Assembly: GCF_009760925.1 (NCBI RefSeq)
Contig: NZ_VRLV01000017.1
Span: 124,001-188,000 of the forward strand
Reading direction: 5' to 3'
Length of the DNA: 64,000 nucleotides
From: Nonomuraea typhae
GTDB lineage: Bacteria; Actinomycetota; Actinomycetes; Streptosporangiales; Streptosporangiaceae
Position numbers and translations under genes: made by a program. Below, one piece after another: positions 1 to 8,643 of this stretch (its first letter is position 1; each line of letters begins with the position of its first letter). The notes under the pieces were generated by a model. The model was given only the letters and a program-made list of their open reading frames with translations. It ran no database searches and was not told the origin of the DNA.

Positions 1-224
1 CCCGCCACGCCGGCCAGGGAGCCGACCACCGCGCCCGGATCCACCGAGGCCAGCGCCTCGCCGAGGGTCTGGCCGATGTGCGCGACCGCCTTCTCGACGC
101 CATGGGCGGTGGGGTTGCCCGCCCCGCCTCGCGCGTAGCCGACGCGGGTGCCGTCGAGCATGTGGACGGCGACGCGGGTGGAGGTGGCGCCGGCGTCCAC
201 GCCGACGACCAACGAGTTAGTCAC
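1..224 (-). CDS. BadF/BadG-type sugar kinase, N-acetylglucosamine kinase-like (N-terminal part)
   Basis: About 74 residues are visible before the gene runs off the left edge. It starts at a GTG (222-224). The segment VVGVDAGATSTRVAV is the phosphate-1 loop of the ASKHA kinase fold as found in BadF/BadG/BcrA/BcrD-type ATPases, which include GlcNAc kinases. It is divergent from the RpiR/SIS regulator that begins 80 bp away, and the next genes form an amino-sugar uptake cluster, so a role in phosphorylating GlcNAc or a related sugar is the natural reading. The substrate is inferred from context only; the C-terminal half is not in the window. Confidence 0.75.
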   Translation of the reverse strand, partial: MTNSLVVGVDAGATSTRVAVHMLDGTRVGYARGGAGNPTAHGVEKAVAHIGQTLGEALASVDPGAVVGSLAGVA

Positions 225-304
225 GGACCCGATTTTGGGCCTTGACGCGACCGAGTTGCAAGAATAATTTTCGCCTGAAGACCGGGTATTCGGAAGGAAT
301 ATTC

Positions 305-1174
305 GTGACTTCAGGTGCCCTCGGGCGAGTGGAAACAGAACTGCCGGGACTTCCGGAGGCGTTGCGCCGGGTCGGCGAGGTGATCCTGGGCGACCCCGCC
401 GAGGCCGCCCGCTCGACGATCATCGCGCTGGCCGAGCGCGCGGGCAGCTCGCCCGCCACCGTGACCAGGTTCTGCCGGGCCTTCGGCTTCTCCGGCTACG
501 CCGAGCTGCGGGTGGCGCTGGCCACCGAGACCGGCCGCGCCGCGCAGGCGGGATGGGGCGCCGGCGTCGGCCACGAGATCGGCCCCGACGACCCCCTCGA
601 CGCGGCGGTCGAGGTGATGGCCGCCGCCGACACCCGTCTCATCCAGGACACCGCCGCCCAGCTCGACCTGGAGACCGTCGCCCATGTCGCCGACGCGATC
701 GTCGCCGCCCGGCGTGTCCTCTTGGTCGGCGTCTCCACCAGCGGAAACGTGGCGACCATGTTCGAGGGCCGGCTGCGCCGCATCGGGATCCCCTGCTGGA
801 GCGCCGGCGACGCGCACGTGGCCCTGTCGGACGCCGCCCTGCTCGCCCCCGGCGACGTGGCCATCGGCATCAGCCACCGCGGACGCACCCGCGAGGTCAT
901 GGAGGCCCTCGTCGAGGCGGGCAGCCACGGCGCGAAGACGGTCGCCGTCACCTCCTTCGCCCGCTCGCCGCTGGCCGAAGTGGCCGACCGGGTGCTGACC
1001 ACCGCCAGCCGCGAGACCACGTTCCGCCTCGGCGGCCTGGCCGCGGTCCACTCCCAGCTCTTCGTCCTGGACGCCGTCTACGTCGCGGTCGCCCAGCGCA
1101 CCTACGAACGCACCACCGAGGCTTTCGAACGGACGATCAGCGCGGTCGAGAGCCATCGAGTCGAAAGAGGCTGA
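305..1174 (+). CDS. MurR/RpiR-family transcriptional regulator with SIS domain
   Basis: A 289-residue regulator. Residues 38-70 form the RpiR-type helix-turn-helix (STIIALAERAGSSPATVTRF). A SIS sugar-phosphate-binding domain follows at about 135-265, with the motif VGVSTSGN near 141. The GTG at 305 is preferred because GGAAGGA lies just upstream; an upstream in-frame TTG at 242 would add 21 unlikely residues. RpiR proteins normally sense phosphosugars and control the adjacent sugar genes, so it probably regulates the divergent kinase and the downstream SIS/ngc genes. Its stop is followed directly by the ATG of the SIS gene, which indicates one operon. Confidence 0.88.
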   Translation: MTSGALGRVETELPGLPEALRRVGEVILGDPAEAARSTIIALAERAGSSPATVTRFCRAFGFSGYAELRVALATETGRAAQAGWGAGVGHEIGPDDPLDAAVEVMAAADTRLIQDTAAQLDLETVAHVADAIVAARRVLLVGVSTSGNVATMFEGRLRRIGIPCWSAGDAHVALSDAALLAPGDVAIGISHRGRTREVMEALVEAGSHGAKTVAVTSFARSPLAEVADRVLTTASRETTFRLGGLAAVHSQLFVLDAVYVAVAQRTYERTTEAFERTISAVESHRVERG

Positions 1175-1909
1175 ATGTCGTACGCAACGCAGGTCCTGGA
1201 GCTGGCCCGCACGGTCGCCGCCCGCCAGGAGCACCAGGTACGCCAGGCGGCCCGGCTGATCGTCACCTCACTGCGCAACGGCGGCGTGGTCAACGCCTTC
1301 GGCACCGGCCATTCCGAGGCCATCGCGATGGAGATCGCCGGACGGGCCGGCGGCCTCGTCCCCAGCAACCGCCTCGCGCCGCGCGACCTCGTCCTGTACG
1401 GCGGGCAGCCCCCTGACGTGCTCACCGCCGAACTGGAACGCGACCCGGCGATCGCCCAGCCGATCTACGACCTGGCGTCCGTCGAACCGCAGGACGTCTT
1501 CGTGCTGATCTCCAGCTCCGGCGTCAACGGCACCGTCGTCGAGCTGGCCCGCATCGTCAAGGACCGCGGGCACGCGCTGATCGCGCTCACCTCCGTCGAG
1601 CACAGCACCGCGATGACCTCCCGCCACCCCACCGGCCGCAAGCTGCTCGACCTCGCCGACGTCGTCCTCGACAACGGCGCCCCGTACGGCGACGCCATCC
1701 TCGAACTGCCCGGCGGCGGCAGCTACGGCGCGGTTTCGACGATCACCTCGGCGCTGCTGGCGCAGCTGGTCGTCACCACGGCCGTGGAGGAACTGGTCGC
1801 CCTCGGCGAGACGCCGCCCATCTACCTGTCGGCCAACGTGGCCGGCGGCGACGAACACAACAAGGCCCTGGAGAGCCGCTACGCCGGCCGTATCAGACGC
1901 GGAGCCTGA
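1175..1909 (+). CDS. SIS domain protein (phosphosugar-binding, UPF0309-like)
   Basis: A 244-residue stand-alone SIS domain protein. The N-terminal loop NAFGTGHSEAIAMEIAGRAG (about 39-58) and the LISSSGVNGTVVELA segment (about 109-123) are the two sugar-phosphate-contacting Ser/Thr-rich loops of SIS isomerases. Its ATG follows the regulator's TGA with no gap. Proteins of this type occur beside GlcNAc and chitobiose transport genes in actinomycetes, and isomerase or etherase activity on an amino-sugar phosphate is plausible, but the exact reaction cannot be read from the sequence. Its stop codon lies in the first unit of a short tandem repeat. Confidence 0.82.
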   Translation: MSYATQVLELARTVAARQEHQVRQAARLIVTSLRNGGVVNAFGTGHSEAIAMEIAGRAGGLVPSNRLAPRDLVLYGGQPPDVLTAELERDPAIAQPIYDLASVEPQDVFVLISSSGVNGTVVELARIVKDRGHALIALTSVEHSTAMTSRHPTGRKLLDLADVVLDNGAPYGDAILELPGGGSYGAVSTITSALLAQLVVTTAVEELVALGETPPIYLSANVAGGDEHNKALESRYAGRIRRGA

Positions 1910-1956
1910 CCCCGCAGACGCGGAGCTTGACCCCGGACCAGACGCCGAGCTGAAGG
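1894..1956. repeat. Three-copy imperfect tandem repeat (about 21-24 bp) between SIS and ngcE
   Basis: Copies begin at 1894, 1915 and 1939 and share the core CAGACGCGGAGC. The first two are followed by the same TGACCCCG tail apart from one base; the third diverges after the core. The first unit contains the stop codon of the SIS gene and the last runs into the ngcE ribosome-binding site (AAGGAGAG). Confidence 0.85.
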
Positions 1957-1966
1957 AGAGTCCCCT

Positions 1967-3340
1967 ATGTCGTCCACCCCCCAGCTTTCCCGCCGCCAGC
2001 TGTTGCGCGGCGCCGCCCTCGTACCCGTCGCCGGCGCCTTGGCCGCCTGCGCGACCCCGGCGCCGAAGACGCCCGCGAGCAGCGCGCCGGGCGCCGCTAA
2101 GCAGCTGGAGGTCTGGATCTTCGACGGCGGCTTCGGGCACAAGTACGCCACCGACATCCACCAGCCGTTGTTCAAGGCCAAATATCCCGAGGTGACGATC
2201 AAGCACAACTTCACCAAGGAGATCACGAAGGTCCTGCAGCCCCGCTTCGCCGGCGGCAACCCGCCCGACGTGATCGACAACTCGGGCGCCAACGCCATGG
2301 ACTTCGGCGCGCTGGCACAGGACGGCCAGCTGCTCGACCTGACCCCGATGCTGGACATGGAGAGCTGGGACGACCCGGCGATCAAGGTGCGCGACACCAT
2401 CGACCCGGCCGTGATCGAGATCGGTACTTATGACGGGAAATTCTCGGTCGTGGGGTACGTGAACTACATCTACGGCCTCTGGTACTCGCAGAAGGTCTTC
2501 AAGGACAACGGCTGGACCCCTCCGAAGACCTGGGAGGAGTTCATCCAGCTCTGCGAAAAGATCAAGAAGTCCGGCAAGATGGCCCCCTTCACCTACGCCG
2601 GCAAGCACCCGATGTACGCGCTGGAGCCCATCCTCACCACGGCCGCGAAGATCGGCGGCAAGGAGGTCCTGGTCAACCTCGACAACCTCGAGGACGGGGC
2701 CTGGAAGGCCGGCCCGATCAAGGAGGCGGTCACCCGGTGGGCCGAGGTGAGCGCCAAGTACCTCATGCAGGGCACCGCCGGGCTCGACCACGTGCAGACG
2801 CAGACCGCGCAGAACAAGTACCAGGTGGCCATGCTCCCGTCCGGCTCCTGGCTGGAGAACGAGCAGAAGACCACCACGCCGCCGGGCTTCGACTACGCGA
2901 TGTTCGGCATCCCCGACGTCACCGGCGCCGACAAGCTCCCGTACGGCACGCTGCACACCCAGCCGGGCGAGAACTTCATCGTCCCGGCCAAGGCCGCCAA
3001 CTCCCAGGGCGGCGTCGACTACCTGCGGGCCATGCTGTCGAAGAAGGCGGCCGGCGAGTTCAGCCAGCTCGTGTCCACGGTTCCCACGGTCAAGGGCGCG
3101 GGCGAGGGGCTGCAGTTGTCCACCGGCGTCAAGAGCGCCTCGGACGCCTACGCCGCCGCGGGGGAGAACACCCTCTACTACCGCTGGGACAAGTGGTACC
3201 TCCAGCTGAAGGACGAGGCCACCGCCGCCACCGGCGAGCTCATGAGCGGCCGCCTGACGCCGGAGAAGTTCGTGGAGCGCATGCAGAAGAAGGCCGACGA
3301 GATCAAGGCCGACTCCTCGATCAAGAAGTACCAGCGCTGA
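1967..3340 (+). CDS. ngcE: Carbohydrate ABC transporter substrate-binding lipoprotein, NgcE-like
   Basis: A 457-residue extracellular solute-binding protein. It has a twin-arginine signal (RRQLLRGAA, 9-17) and a lipobox ending at Cys28 (GALAAC), so it is probably exported by Tat and anchored as a lipoprotein. The mature part is a family 1 sugar-binding fold. Length, Tat-lipoprotein start and the following two permeases fit NgcE, the GlcNAc/N,N'-diacetylchitobiose-binding protein described in Streptomyces. No ATPase gene follows; NgcEFG systems normally use a shared MsiK-type ATPase encoded elsewhere. The ATG at 1967 has a good AAGGAGAG site. Confidence 0.88.
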   Translation: MSSTPQLSRRQLLRGAALVPVAGALAACATPAPKTPASSAPGAAKQLEVWIFDGGFGHKYATDIHQPLFKAKYPEVTIKHNFTKEITKVLQPRFAGGNPPDVIDNSGANAMDFGALAQDGQLLDLTPMLDMESWDDPAIKVRDTIDPAVIEIGTYDGKFSVVGYVNYIYGLWYSQKVFKDNGWTPPKTWEEFIQLCEKIKKSGKMAPFTYAGKHPMYALEPILTTAAKIGGKEVLVNLDNLEDGAWKAGPIKEAVTRWAEVSAKYLMQGTAGLDHVQTQTAQNKYQVAMLPSGSWLENEQKTTTPPGFDYAMFGIPDVTGADKLPYGTLHTQPGENFIVPAKAANSQGGVDYLRAMLSKKAAGEFSQLVSTVPTVKGAGEGLQLSTGVKSASDAYAAAGENTLYYRWDKWYLQLKDEATAATGELMSGRLTPEKFVERMQKKADEIKADSSIKKYQR

Positions 3341-3341
3341 C

Positions 3342-4280
3342 ATGGGAGTTCCGGCCGCAGCGGTGCCGTCGTGGTTCCAGCGGCACCGCCGTACCCTCTT
3401 CATCTTCTCGTTCCTCGTCGCGCCCGTGACGCTCTACCTGGTCTACGTGATCTCGCCCTACATCCAGGCGTTCCAGATCTCGCTGACCGACTGGCGGGGC
3501 GTCTCCGGCACGCCGTCCTTCGTCGGGCTGGACAACTACCGCCGGCTCATCGGCGACGGCGTGTTCTGGCAGGCGGTCACGCACAACGCCGCGCTGCTCG
3601 TGCTGCTGCCGGTCGTCACGATCGTCATCGCGCTGTTCTTCGCGTTCCTGCTCAACGTCGGCGGCGCCAAGGGCACCAGCGGCATCGCCGGCTCGGCCTT
3701 CTACCGGGTGGTCTTCTTCTTCCCGCAGGTGCTGGCCGTCGCCGTGGTGGCCGTGTTGTTCCAGCAGGTCTTCCGGCCGGACGGCAGCGGCATGCTCAAC
3801 GGGCCGCTGATGGCCCTCGGGATCAAGCCGGTCGGGTTCCTGTCCGACCCCGGCATCGCCTTCTGGTCGGTCCTCGGGGTCATGGTCTGGCAGGCGGTCG
3901 GCTTCTACGTCGTGTTGTTCTCGGCCGGGCTCGCCTCCATCCCGAGCGACATGTTCGAGGCCGCGCAGATCGACGGCGCCGGCCGGGTCAGCCTGTTCTT
4001 CCGCATCACGCTGCCGCTGCTGTGGGACACGGTCCAGGTCGCCTGGGTCTATCTGGGCATCCTGGCGCTCGACGTGTTCGCCATCGTGTGGGTCATGACC
4101 GACCAGCACGGCGGGCCCGACTTCTCCACGACCGTCATGGCCGCCGAGATCTACCGCAACGCGTTCCAGTACTTCAGGTTCGGCTACGCCTCGGCGCTCG
4201 GCGTCGTCATGTTCTTCTTCACCGTCGGCTTCGCGATCCTGTCGCTGCGCCTGTCCCGGCGTGAACGAATCGAGTACTAG
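3342..4280 (+). CDS. ngcF: Sugar ABC transporter permease, NgcF-like
   Basis: A 312-residue membrane protein of the MalF type. It has an N-terminal transmembrane segment (LFIFSFLVAPVTLYLVYVIS), about five further helices, and the EAA loop EAAQIDGAGRVSLFFRITLP near 207-226 that contacts the ATPase. It starts one base after the ngcE stop and ends directly before the next permease, so the three are co-transcribed. It should form the membrane channel for GlcNAc or chitobiose together with NgcG; substrate is inferred from the binding protein. Confidence 0.88.
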   Translation: MGVPAAAVPSWFQRHRRTLFIFSFLVAPVTLYLVYVISPYIQAFQISLTDWRGVSGTPSFVGLDNYRRLIGDGVFWQAVTHNAALLVLLPVVTIVIALFFAFLLNVGGAKGTSGIAGSAFYRVVFFFPQVLAVAVVAVLFQQVFRPDGSGMLNGPLMALGIKPVGFLSDPGIAFWSVLGVMVWQAVGFYVVLFSAGLASIPSDMFEAAQIDGAGRVSLFFRITLPLLWDTVQVAWVYLGILALDVFAIVWVMTDQHGGPDFSTTVMAAEIYRNAFQYFRFGYASALGVVMFFFTVGFAILSLRLSRRERIEY

Positions 4281-5198
4281 ATGACAACGATGATCTCGTG
4301 GACGGTCGCCAACTCCCGGAAGATCGCCCGCAGGGAACGCCGGAGGCAGCTCGGGCCGCTGGCGTTGCTGACCCACCTGGCGCTGCTCATCTGGACCGTC
4401 CTCGTCGTGGTGCCCATCCTGTGGACCTTCCTCGCCTCGGTGAAGAGCGAGGACGAGATCTTCGGCAGCGCCTGGTCCCTGCCGGCCACCCTGCGCTGGG
4501 ACAACTTCGCCCGCGCGTGGGAGCAGGCGAACATCGGGCAGTACATGCTCAACAGCGTCATCGTGGTCTCGTTCAGCACGTTCGGCACCATGCTCATCGG
4601 CTCGATGGCCGCCTACGTGCTGGCCCGCTACCCCTTCCGCGGCAACCGGGCCGTCTACCTGCTGTTCGTCTCCGGGCTGGCCTTCCCGGTGTACCTGGCG
4701 CTGACGCCGTTGTTCTTCGTCGTGCAGAACATGGGCAACGTGCCGCTGATCGGGCCCTTCATCGGCCTCAACACCCATGCCGGGCTGGTGCTGGTCTACA
4801 TCGCCTACTCGATGCCGTTCACGATCTTCTTCCTGGCCGCGTTCTTCCGCACGCTGCCCACCGCCGTGGGCGAGGCCGCGCTGGTGGACGGGGCCTCCCA
4901 CACGCGGGTCTTCTTCCAGATCATGCTCCCGATGGCCAGACCGGGCCTGATCAGCATCACGATCTTCAACGTCCTGGGCCAGTGGAACCAGTACCAGCTC
5001 CCGCTGGTGCTGCTGCAGGAGCGCGACAAGTGGGTGCTCACTCAGGGCATCGCCGACATCTCCACCGCCGCCGGTTACGATCAGGACTGGGCCGCGCTCT
5101 TCGCCGCCCTGACGCTGGCCATCCTGCCGATGCTGGTGGTGTACACCGTCTTCCAGCGCCAGATCCAGTCCGGCCTGACCACGGGAGCCTTGAAGTGA
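4281..5198 (+). CDS. ngcG: Sugar ABC transporter permease, NgcG-like
   Basis: A 305-residue MalG-type permease with six predicted helices and the EAA motif EAALVDGASHTRVFFQIMLP in its C-terminal third. Its ATG abuts the stop of ngcF, and its TGA overlaps the GTG of the following YbaB-like gene. It is the second half of the inner-membrane channel for the NgcE-delivered amino sugar. Confidence 0.88.
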   Translation: MTTMISWTVANSRKIARRERRRQLGPLALLTHLALLIWTVLVVVPILWTFLASVKSEDEIFGSAWSLPATLRWDNFARAWEQANIGQYMLNSVIVVSFSTFGTMLIGSMAAYVLARYPFRGNRAVYLLFVSGLAFPVYLALTPLFFVVQNMGNVPLIGPFIGLNTHAGLVLVYIAYSMPFTIFFLAAFFRTLPTAVGEAALVDGASHTRVFFQIMLPMARPGLISITIFNVLGQWNQYQLPLVLLQERDKWVLTQGIADISTAAGYDQDWAALFAALTLAILPMLVVYTVFQRQIQSGLTTGALK

Positions 5199-5593
5199 CG
5201 CCGGAGCACGACGCCGCGGGCCTGCACATCTACGTCGAGGAACTGCGCGACGGCTTCCTGCGCCTGCACGGCGAGGCCGGCGAGCTGCACGCCAGGGCGC
5301 AGGCCGTCCAGGTCACCGAGCAGTCCCGCGACGGCCTGGTCACGGTCACCGTGGACGCCCGCGGCGAGCTGGTCGGCCTCGAGATCGACCCCCGCGTCTA
5401 CCGCGACCCCGACGCCCGGGCCCTGGCCGACACGATCGCCGGCACGCTGGCCAGGGCCACGGAGAAGGCCCGCGAGCAGATCGTCGACGTCTTCGCCCAC
5501 CTGATCCCCGCCGAGCAGCTGCGCGCCTATCTCGACGGGGACCTCGAGGCCGTGCTGACCCAGCTCGCGGAGCAGATGGGTGGCAACCGCTAG
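5195..5593 (+). CDS. YbaB/EbfC-family nucleoid-associated-like protein
   Basis: A 132-residue protein of the YbaB/EbfC DNA-binding family. A charged N-terminal helix is followed by TVTVDARGELVGLEIDPRVY, which resembles the central beta-strands of YbaB. The GTG start overlaps the ngcG stop (GTGA), so translation is coupled to a sugar permease, an unusual place for a family normally found beside recR or dnaX. Its TAG stop overlaps the stop of metE on the other strand (CTAG, 5590-5593). The DNA-binding role is inferred from family membership. Confidence 0.7.
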   Translation: MTPEHDAAGLHIYVEELRDGFLRLHGEAGELHARAQAVQVTEQSRDGLVTVTVDARGELVGLEIDPRVYRDPDARALADTIAGTLARATEKAREQIVDVFAHLIPAEQLRAYLDGDLEAVLTQLAEQMGGNR

Positions 5594-7731
5594 CCGAGCG
5601 TCTCCCGCAGGCGGCGCGCGGCCGCGACCACGTTGCCCAGCGACGCCTCCACCTGCGGATAGGTGCGGGTCTTCAGGCCGCAGTCCGGATTGACCCACAC
5701 CCGCTCGACGGGCAGCACCTTCAGCGCGGCCGCCAGTCGTTCCCCGACCTCCTCGGCCGAGGGCACCCGCGGCGAGTGGATGTCGTACACCCCCGGGCCG
5801 AGGCCGCGGGTGTAGCCGCTGACCGCGTCCAGGATGCGCCGGCCCGAGCGGGCCGACTCGATCGTGGTCACGTCGGCGTCCAGCCCGTCGATCGCCGCCA
5901 GGATCTGGTCGGCGTCGGAGTAGCACAGGTGCGTGTGGATCTGCGTGCGGTCGGCCGCCACCGCCGTGGCCCGCCGGTAGGCCGCCACCGCCCACTCCAG
6001 GTAGGCGGGTTGCTCGGCGGCGCGCAGCGGCAGCAGCTCGCGCAGCGCCGGCTCGTCCACCTGGATGACCGAGAGCCCGGCCGCCTCCAGGTCGCGCACC
6101 TCCTCGGCGATCGCGTCGGCCACCTGGAAAACCACCTCCCGCACCGGCAGGTCGTCGCGGTCGAACGACCACGCCACGATCGTCACCGGCCCGGTCAGCA
6201 TGCCCTTCACCGGCCGCGAGGTCAGCGACTGCGCGTAGGCGGACCACCGCACGGTGATCGGCTCCGGCCGCCGCACGTCGCCGTGGATGATCGGCGGGCG
6301 GGTGCAGCGCGAGCCGTACGACTGCACCCAGCCGTGCTTGGTGACCGCGAAGCCGTCCAGGTGCTCGGCGAAGTACTGCACCATGTCGTTGCGCTCGGGC
6401 TCGCCGTGCACGAGCACGTCCAGGCCGAGGTCCTCCTGCACCTGGATGACGTGCTCGATCTCACGCCGGACCAGTGCCTCGTAGCCGTCCTCCGCCAGCT
6501 TCCCCGCCACGACCTCGGCCCTGGCCCTGCGCAGCTCGCCGGTCTGCGGGAACGAGCCGATCGTGGTGGTCGGCAGCTTGGGCAGGTTCAGGTGCCCGGC
6601 CTGCGCCGCGGCCCGCACGGGGTAGGGGCTGCGGGCGGCCGGCCGTACCCGATCGGGTTCTGCGGCCGCGGCGGGCTCATCCGGTACGGCGGGCGCCGCC
6701 CCCTCGGCCAGCAGCCGGGCCAGCTCGACCACCTCGGCCACCTTCTCCTCGGCGAAGGCCAGGCGGGACAGCAACTCGGGAGGCAGGTCGTCCTCGGCGG
6801 CGGTGGAGTAGGGCACGTGCTGCAGCGAGCAGGACGTGCCGACCACGACCCGGTCGGCCCGGATGGCGCGGAGCGTGGCGAGGGCGCGGCCCGGGTCGGT
6901 GCGCCAGACGTCGCGCCCGGAGACGACCCCGGCCACGACGGTCTTGCCGTCCAGGGGAATGTCGGGCACCCGGCCGCGGACCAGGTCCAGCCCGATCGCC
7001 TCGACCGGCGTGGCGGCCAGCGCGGGCAGCGCCGCGCCCAGGTCGCCGAAGAAGGAGGCGACCAGGATGCGGGGGCGCCCGCTCAGCGCGCCGAGCCGGT
7101 CGTAGGCGGCGCGGACCGCGTCCAGTTGCGCGGGCGTGAGGTCGGTGACCAGCGCGGGCTCGTCGAGCTGCACCCAGGCCACGCCCTCGGCGGCCAGGGC
7201 GGCCAGCAGGTCCGCGTAGGGGCCGAGCACGTCCTCCAGGCGGTCCAGGGCGCCCGACAGCAGCAGGAACGTCACCGGGCCCACGACCACCGGCCGCGTC
7301 TCGTGCCCGAGCGCCCGCGCCTCGCGCACCTCGCCCAGCGGCTTGGCGGCGTCCAGCGTGAAGACGGTCTCCGGGCCGATCTCCGGCACGATGTAGTGGT
7401 AGTTGGTGTCGAACCACTTGGTCATCCGCAGGGGCGCGAGCCCGTCGGTGCCGCGGGCCATGGCGAAGTACGGGTCCTCGGCGGCCCGGTAGCGCTCGGG
7501 CACCGCGCCCAGCAGCACGGCGGTGTCGAGCACCTGGTCGTAGAACGAGAACGTGTTGGACGGCAGCTCCCCGAGCCCCAGCTCGGCCAGGCGGCGCCAG
7601 GTGGCGGCCCGCAGCCGCGCGCCCTCCTCTTCGAGTTCCCGGCGCGTGCTGCGCCCGTCCCAGTAGGACTCCAGGGCCCGCTTCAGCTCCCTGCGGGGAC
7701 CGATACGGGGGTAACCAAGCACGGTGGACAT
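5590..7731 (-). CDS. metE: Cobalamin-independent methionine synthase MetE
   Basis: 5-Methyltetrahydropteroyltriglutamate-homocysteine S-methyltransferase, 713 residues; makes methionine without B12. The N-terminal half (GYPRIGPRRELKRALESYW) and C-terminal catalytic half are both present. Visible conserved segments are HGEPERNDMVQYF, HTHLCYSD (Zn ligands His and Cys), TIESARSGR (Glu ligand) and NPDCGLKTR (third Cys-type ligand). It is slightly shorter than the usual 750 or so residues. The ATG at 7731 is chosen because MSTVLGYPRIGP is the standard start; an upstream ATG would add 22 unrelated residues. No cobalamin riboswitch was recognised upstream. A divergent LysR gene is the likely regulator. 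Confidence 0.95.
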   Translation of the reverse strand: MSTVLGYPRIGPRRELKRALESYWDGRSTRRELEEEGARLRAATWRRLAELGLGELPSNTFSFYDQVLDTAVLLGAVPERYRAAEDPYFAMARGTDGLAPLRMTKWFDTNYHYIVPEIGPETVFTLDAAKPLGEVREARALGHETRPVVVGPVTFLLLSGALDRLEDVLGPYADLLAALAAEGVAWVQLDEPALVTDLTPAQLDAVRAAYDRLGALSGRPRILVASFFGDLGAALPALAATPVEAIGLDLVRGRVPDIPLDGKTVVAGVVSGRDVWRTDPGRALATLRAIRADRVVVGTSCSLQHVPYSTAAEDDLPPELLSRLAFAEEKVAEVVELARLLAEGAAPAVPDEPAAAAEPDRVRPAARSPYPVRAAAQAGHLNLPKLPTTTIGSFPQTGELRRARAEVVAGKLAEDGYEALVRREIEHVIQVQEDLGLDVLVHGEPERNDMVQYFAEHLDGFAVTKHGWVQSYGSRCTRPPIIHGDVRRPEPITVRWSAYAQSLTSRPVKGMLTGPVTIVAWSFDRDDLPVREVVFQVADAIAEEVRDLEAAGLSVIQVDEPALRELLPLRAAEQPAYLEWAVAAYRRATAVAADRTQIHTHLCYSDADQILAAIDGLDADVTTIESARSGRRILDAVSGYTRGLGPGVYDIHSPRVPSAEEVGERLAAALKVLPVERVWVNPDCGLKTRTYPQVEASLGNVVAAARRLRETLG

Positions 7732-7786
7732 CGCATGCTCCCAAGCCGGTGACGAAACCCCTGGATCGTGCCCTCGATCTTCCTCG

Positions 7787-7796
7787 TGATGCATCA
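7787..7796. promoter_or_regulatory. Candidate LysR operator in the metE/lysR divergent promoter
   Basis: The intergenic region between metE (start 7731) and the LysR gene holds the perfect palindrome TGATGCATCA. LysR-type proteins, including MetR, usually bind interrupted palindromes in such shared promoters. Role is inferred from position only. Confidence 0.4.
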
Positions 7797-7812
7797 TCTA
7801 TTCGTGCTGCTT

Positions 7813-8643
7813 ATGCTCAAGGAAATCCAGTGCTTCACCCGCGTGGCCGGTCGGCTCAGCTTCTCGCGGGCCGCCGCCGACCTGGGCATGTCGCAGCCCG
7901 CCGTGAGCCAGGCCATCACGCGGCTGGAGAAGGCCCTCGATCTCCAGCTCTTCGAGCGGACGGCACGGGAAGTACGGCTGACGCCCGCGGGCGACGCCCT
8001 CCTGGGCCAGGCCGAGCAGGTGCTGGCCGCCGTGGCCGGCTTCGCCGAGGAGGCTGCCCGGCTCACTCAGTCGGTTATCCATCTGGCTTATCCATCGATC
8101 GCCGGAGCGCTCGCGGCGCGCATCGTGCGGCGGCTTTCGGCCCGCAGTCCCGCGCTGGCCGTCGAGCTCCGTCCCGCCGGGCGCGGCGCCGCCCACCGCG
8201 CGCTCGACGAGGGCCGCGTGTCGGCGGCGATCGTGGCCTTTCCTGCGCCGGTCCGGTTCACCACGGGGGCGCGCTTTCACGTGAGCGTCGATCGGCTGGC
8301 CGTACCCGCCGATCATCCGTGGCGCAACCGGGTGCTGGCCGAGCAGCTCGCGGGGCAGGATCTCCTCGTGCCCGGCGGGCGGCTGGCCGGGCTGCCCGGC
8401 AGGCACCGCCAGGTGGCCGAGGACGATTTCGGCGCCGCCCTCGACCTGGTCGCCGCGGGGGTGGGCATGCTGCCGATCCCGCAGCTCGTGGCCAGGACGG
8501 TGCGCCGGGAGGACGTCAGGTTCGTCCCGCTGGAGGGCGCCGAGACCCGGCTGACCTACGGGCTCGCCTGGCGCGGCGAGAAGGTCACGCCTGCGCTGAT
8601 GGCGCTGGTCCAGGCCGTGCAGGAGGCGTTGTGGACCCGGTGA
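7813..8643 (+). CDS. LysR-family transcriptional regulator (possible MetR-like)
   Basis: About 276 residues. The N-terminal winged helix is clear: MLKEIQCFTRVAGRLSFSRA, then ADLGMSQPAVSQAITRLEKAL with the recognition helix, and LFERTAREVRLTPAGDALL. The remainder is a short LysR effector-binding domain. It diverges from metE and the two starts are about 80 bp apart, so it probably controls methionine synthesis; the effector is unknown. The ATG at 7813 matches the usual LysR start, but no good ribosome-binding site is visible and starts at 7768 or 7789 are possible. The 3' end overlaps the convergent AlkD gene by 59 bp. Confidence 0.85.
   Translation: MLKEIQCFTRVAGRLSFSRAAADLGMSQPAVSQAITRLEKALDLQLFERTAREVRLTPAGDALLGQAEQVLAAVAGFAEEAARLTQSVIHLAYPSIAGALAARIVRRLSARSPALAVELRPAGRGAAHRALDEGRVSAAIVAFPAPVRFTTGARFHVSVDRLAVPADHPWRNRVLAEQLAGQDLLVPGGRLAGLPGRHRQVAEDDFGAALDLVAAGVGMLPIPQLVARTVRREDVRFVPLEGAETRLTYGLAWRGEKVTPALMALVQAVQEALWTR

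Noticed and set aside
1268..3403. Minus-strand 711-codon open frame under ngcE/SIS
   Set aside because: Antisense to recognisable genes, with composition expected from high-GC DNA; no start, ribosome-binding site or family.
7732..7812. Cobalamin or SAM riboswitch upstream of metE
   Set aside because: Only about 80 bp, without the conserved boxes of either class; too short for a cobalamin riboswitch.
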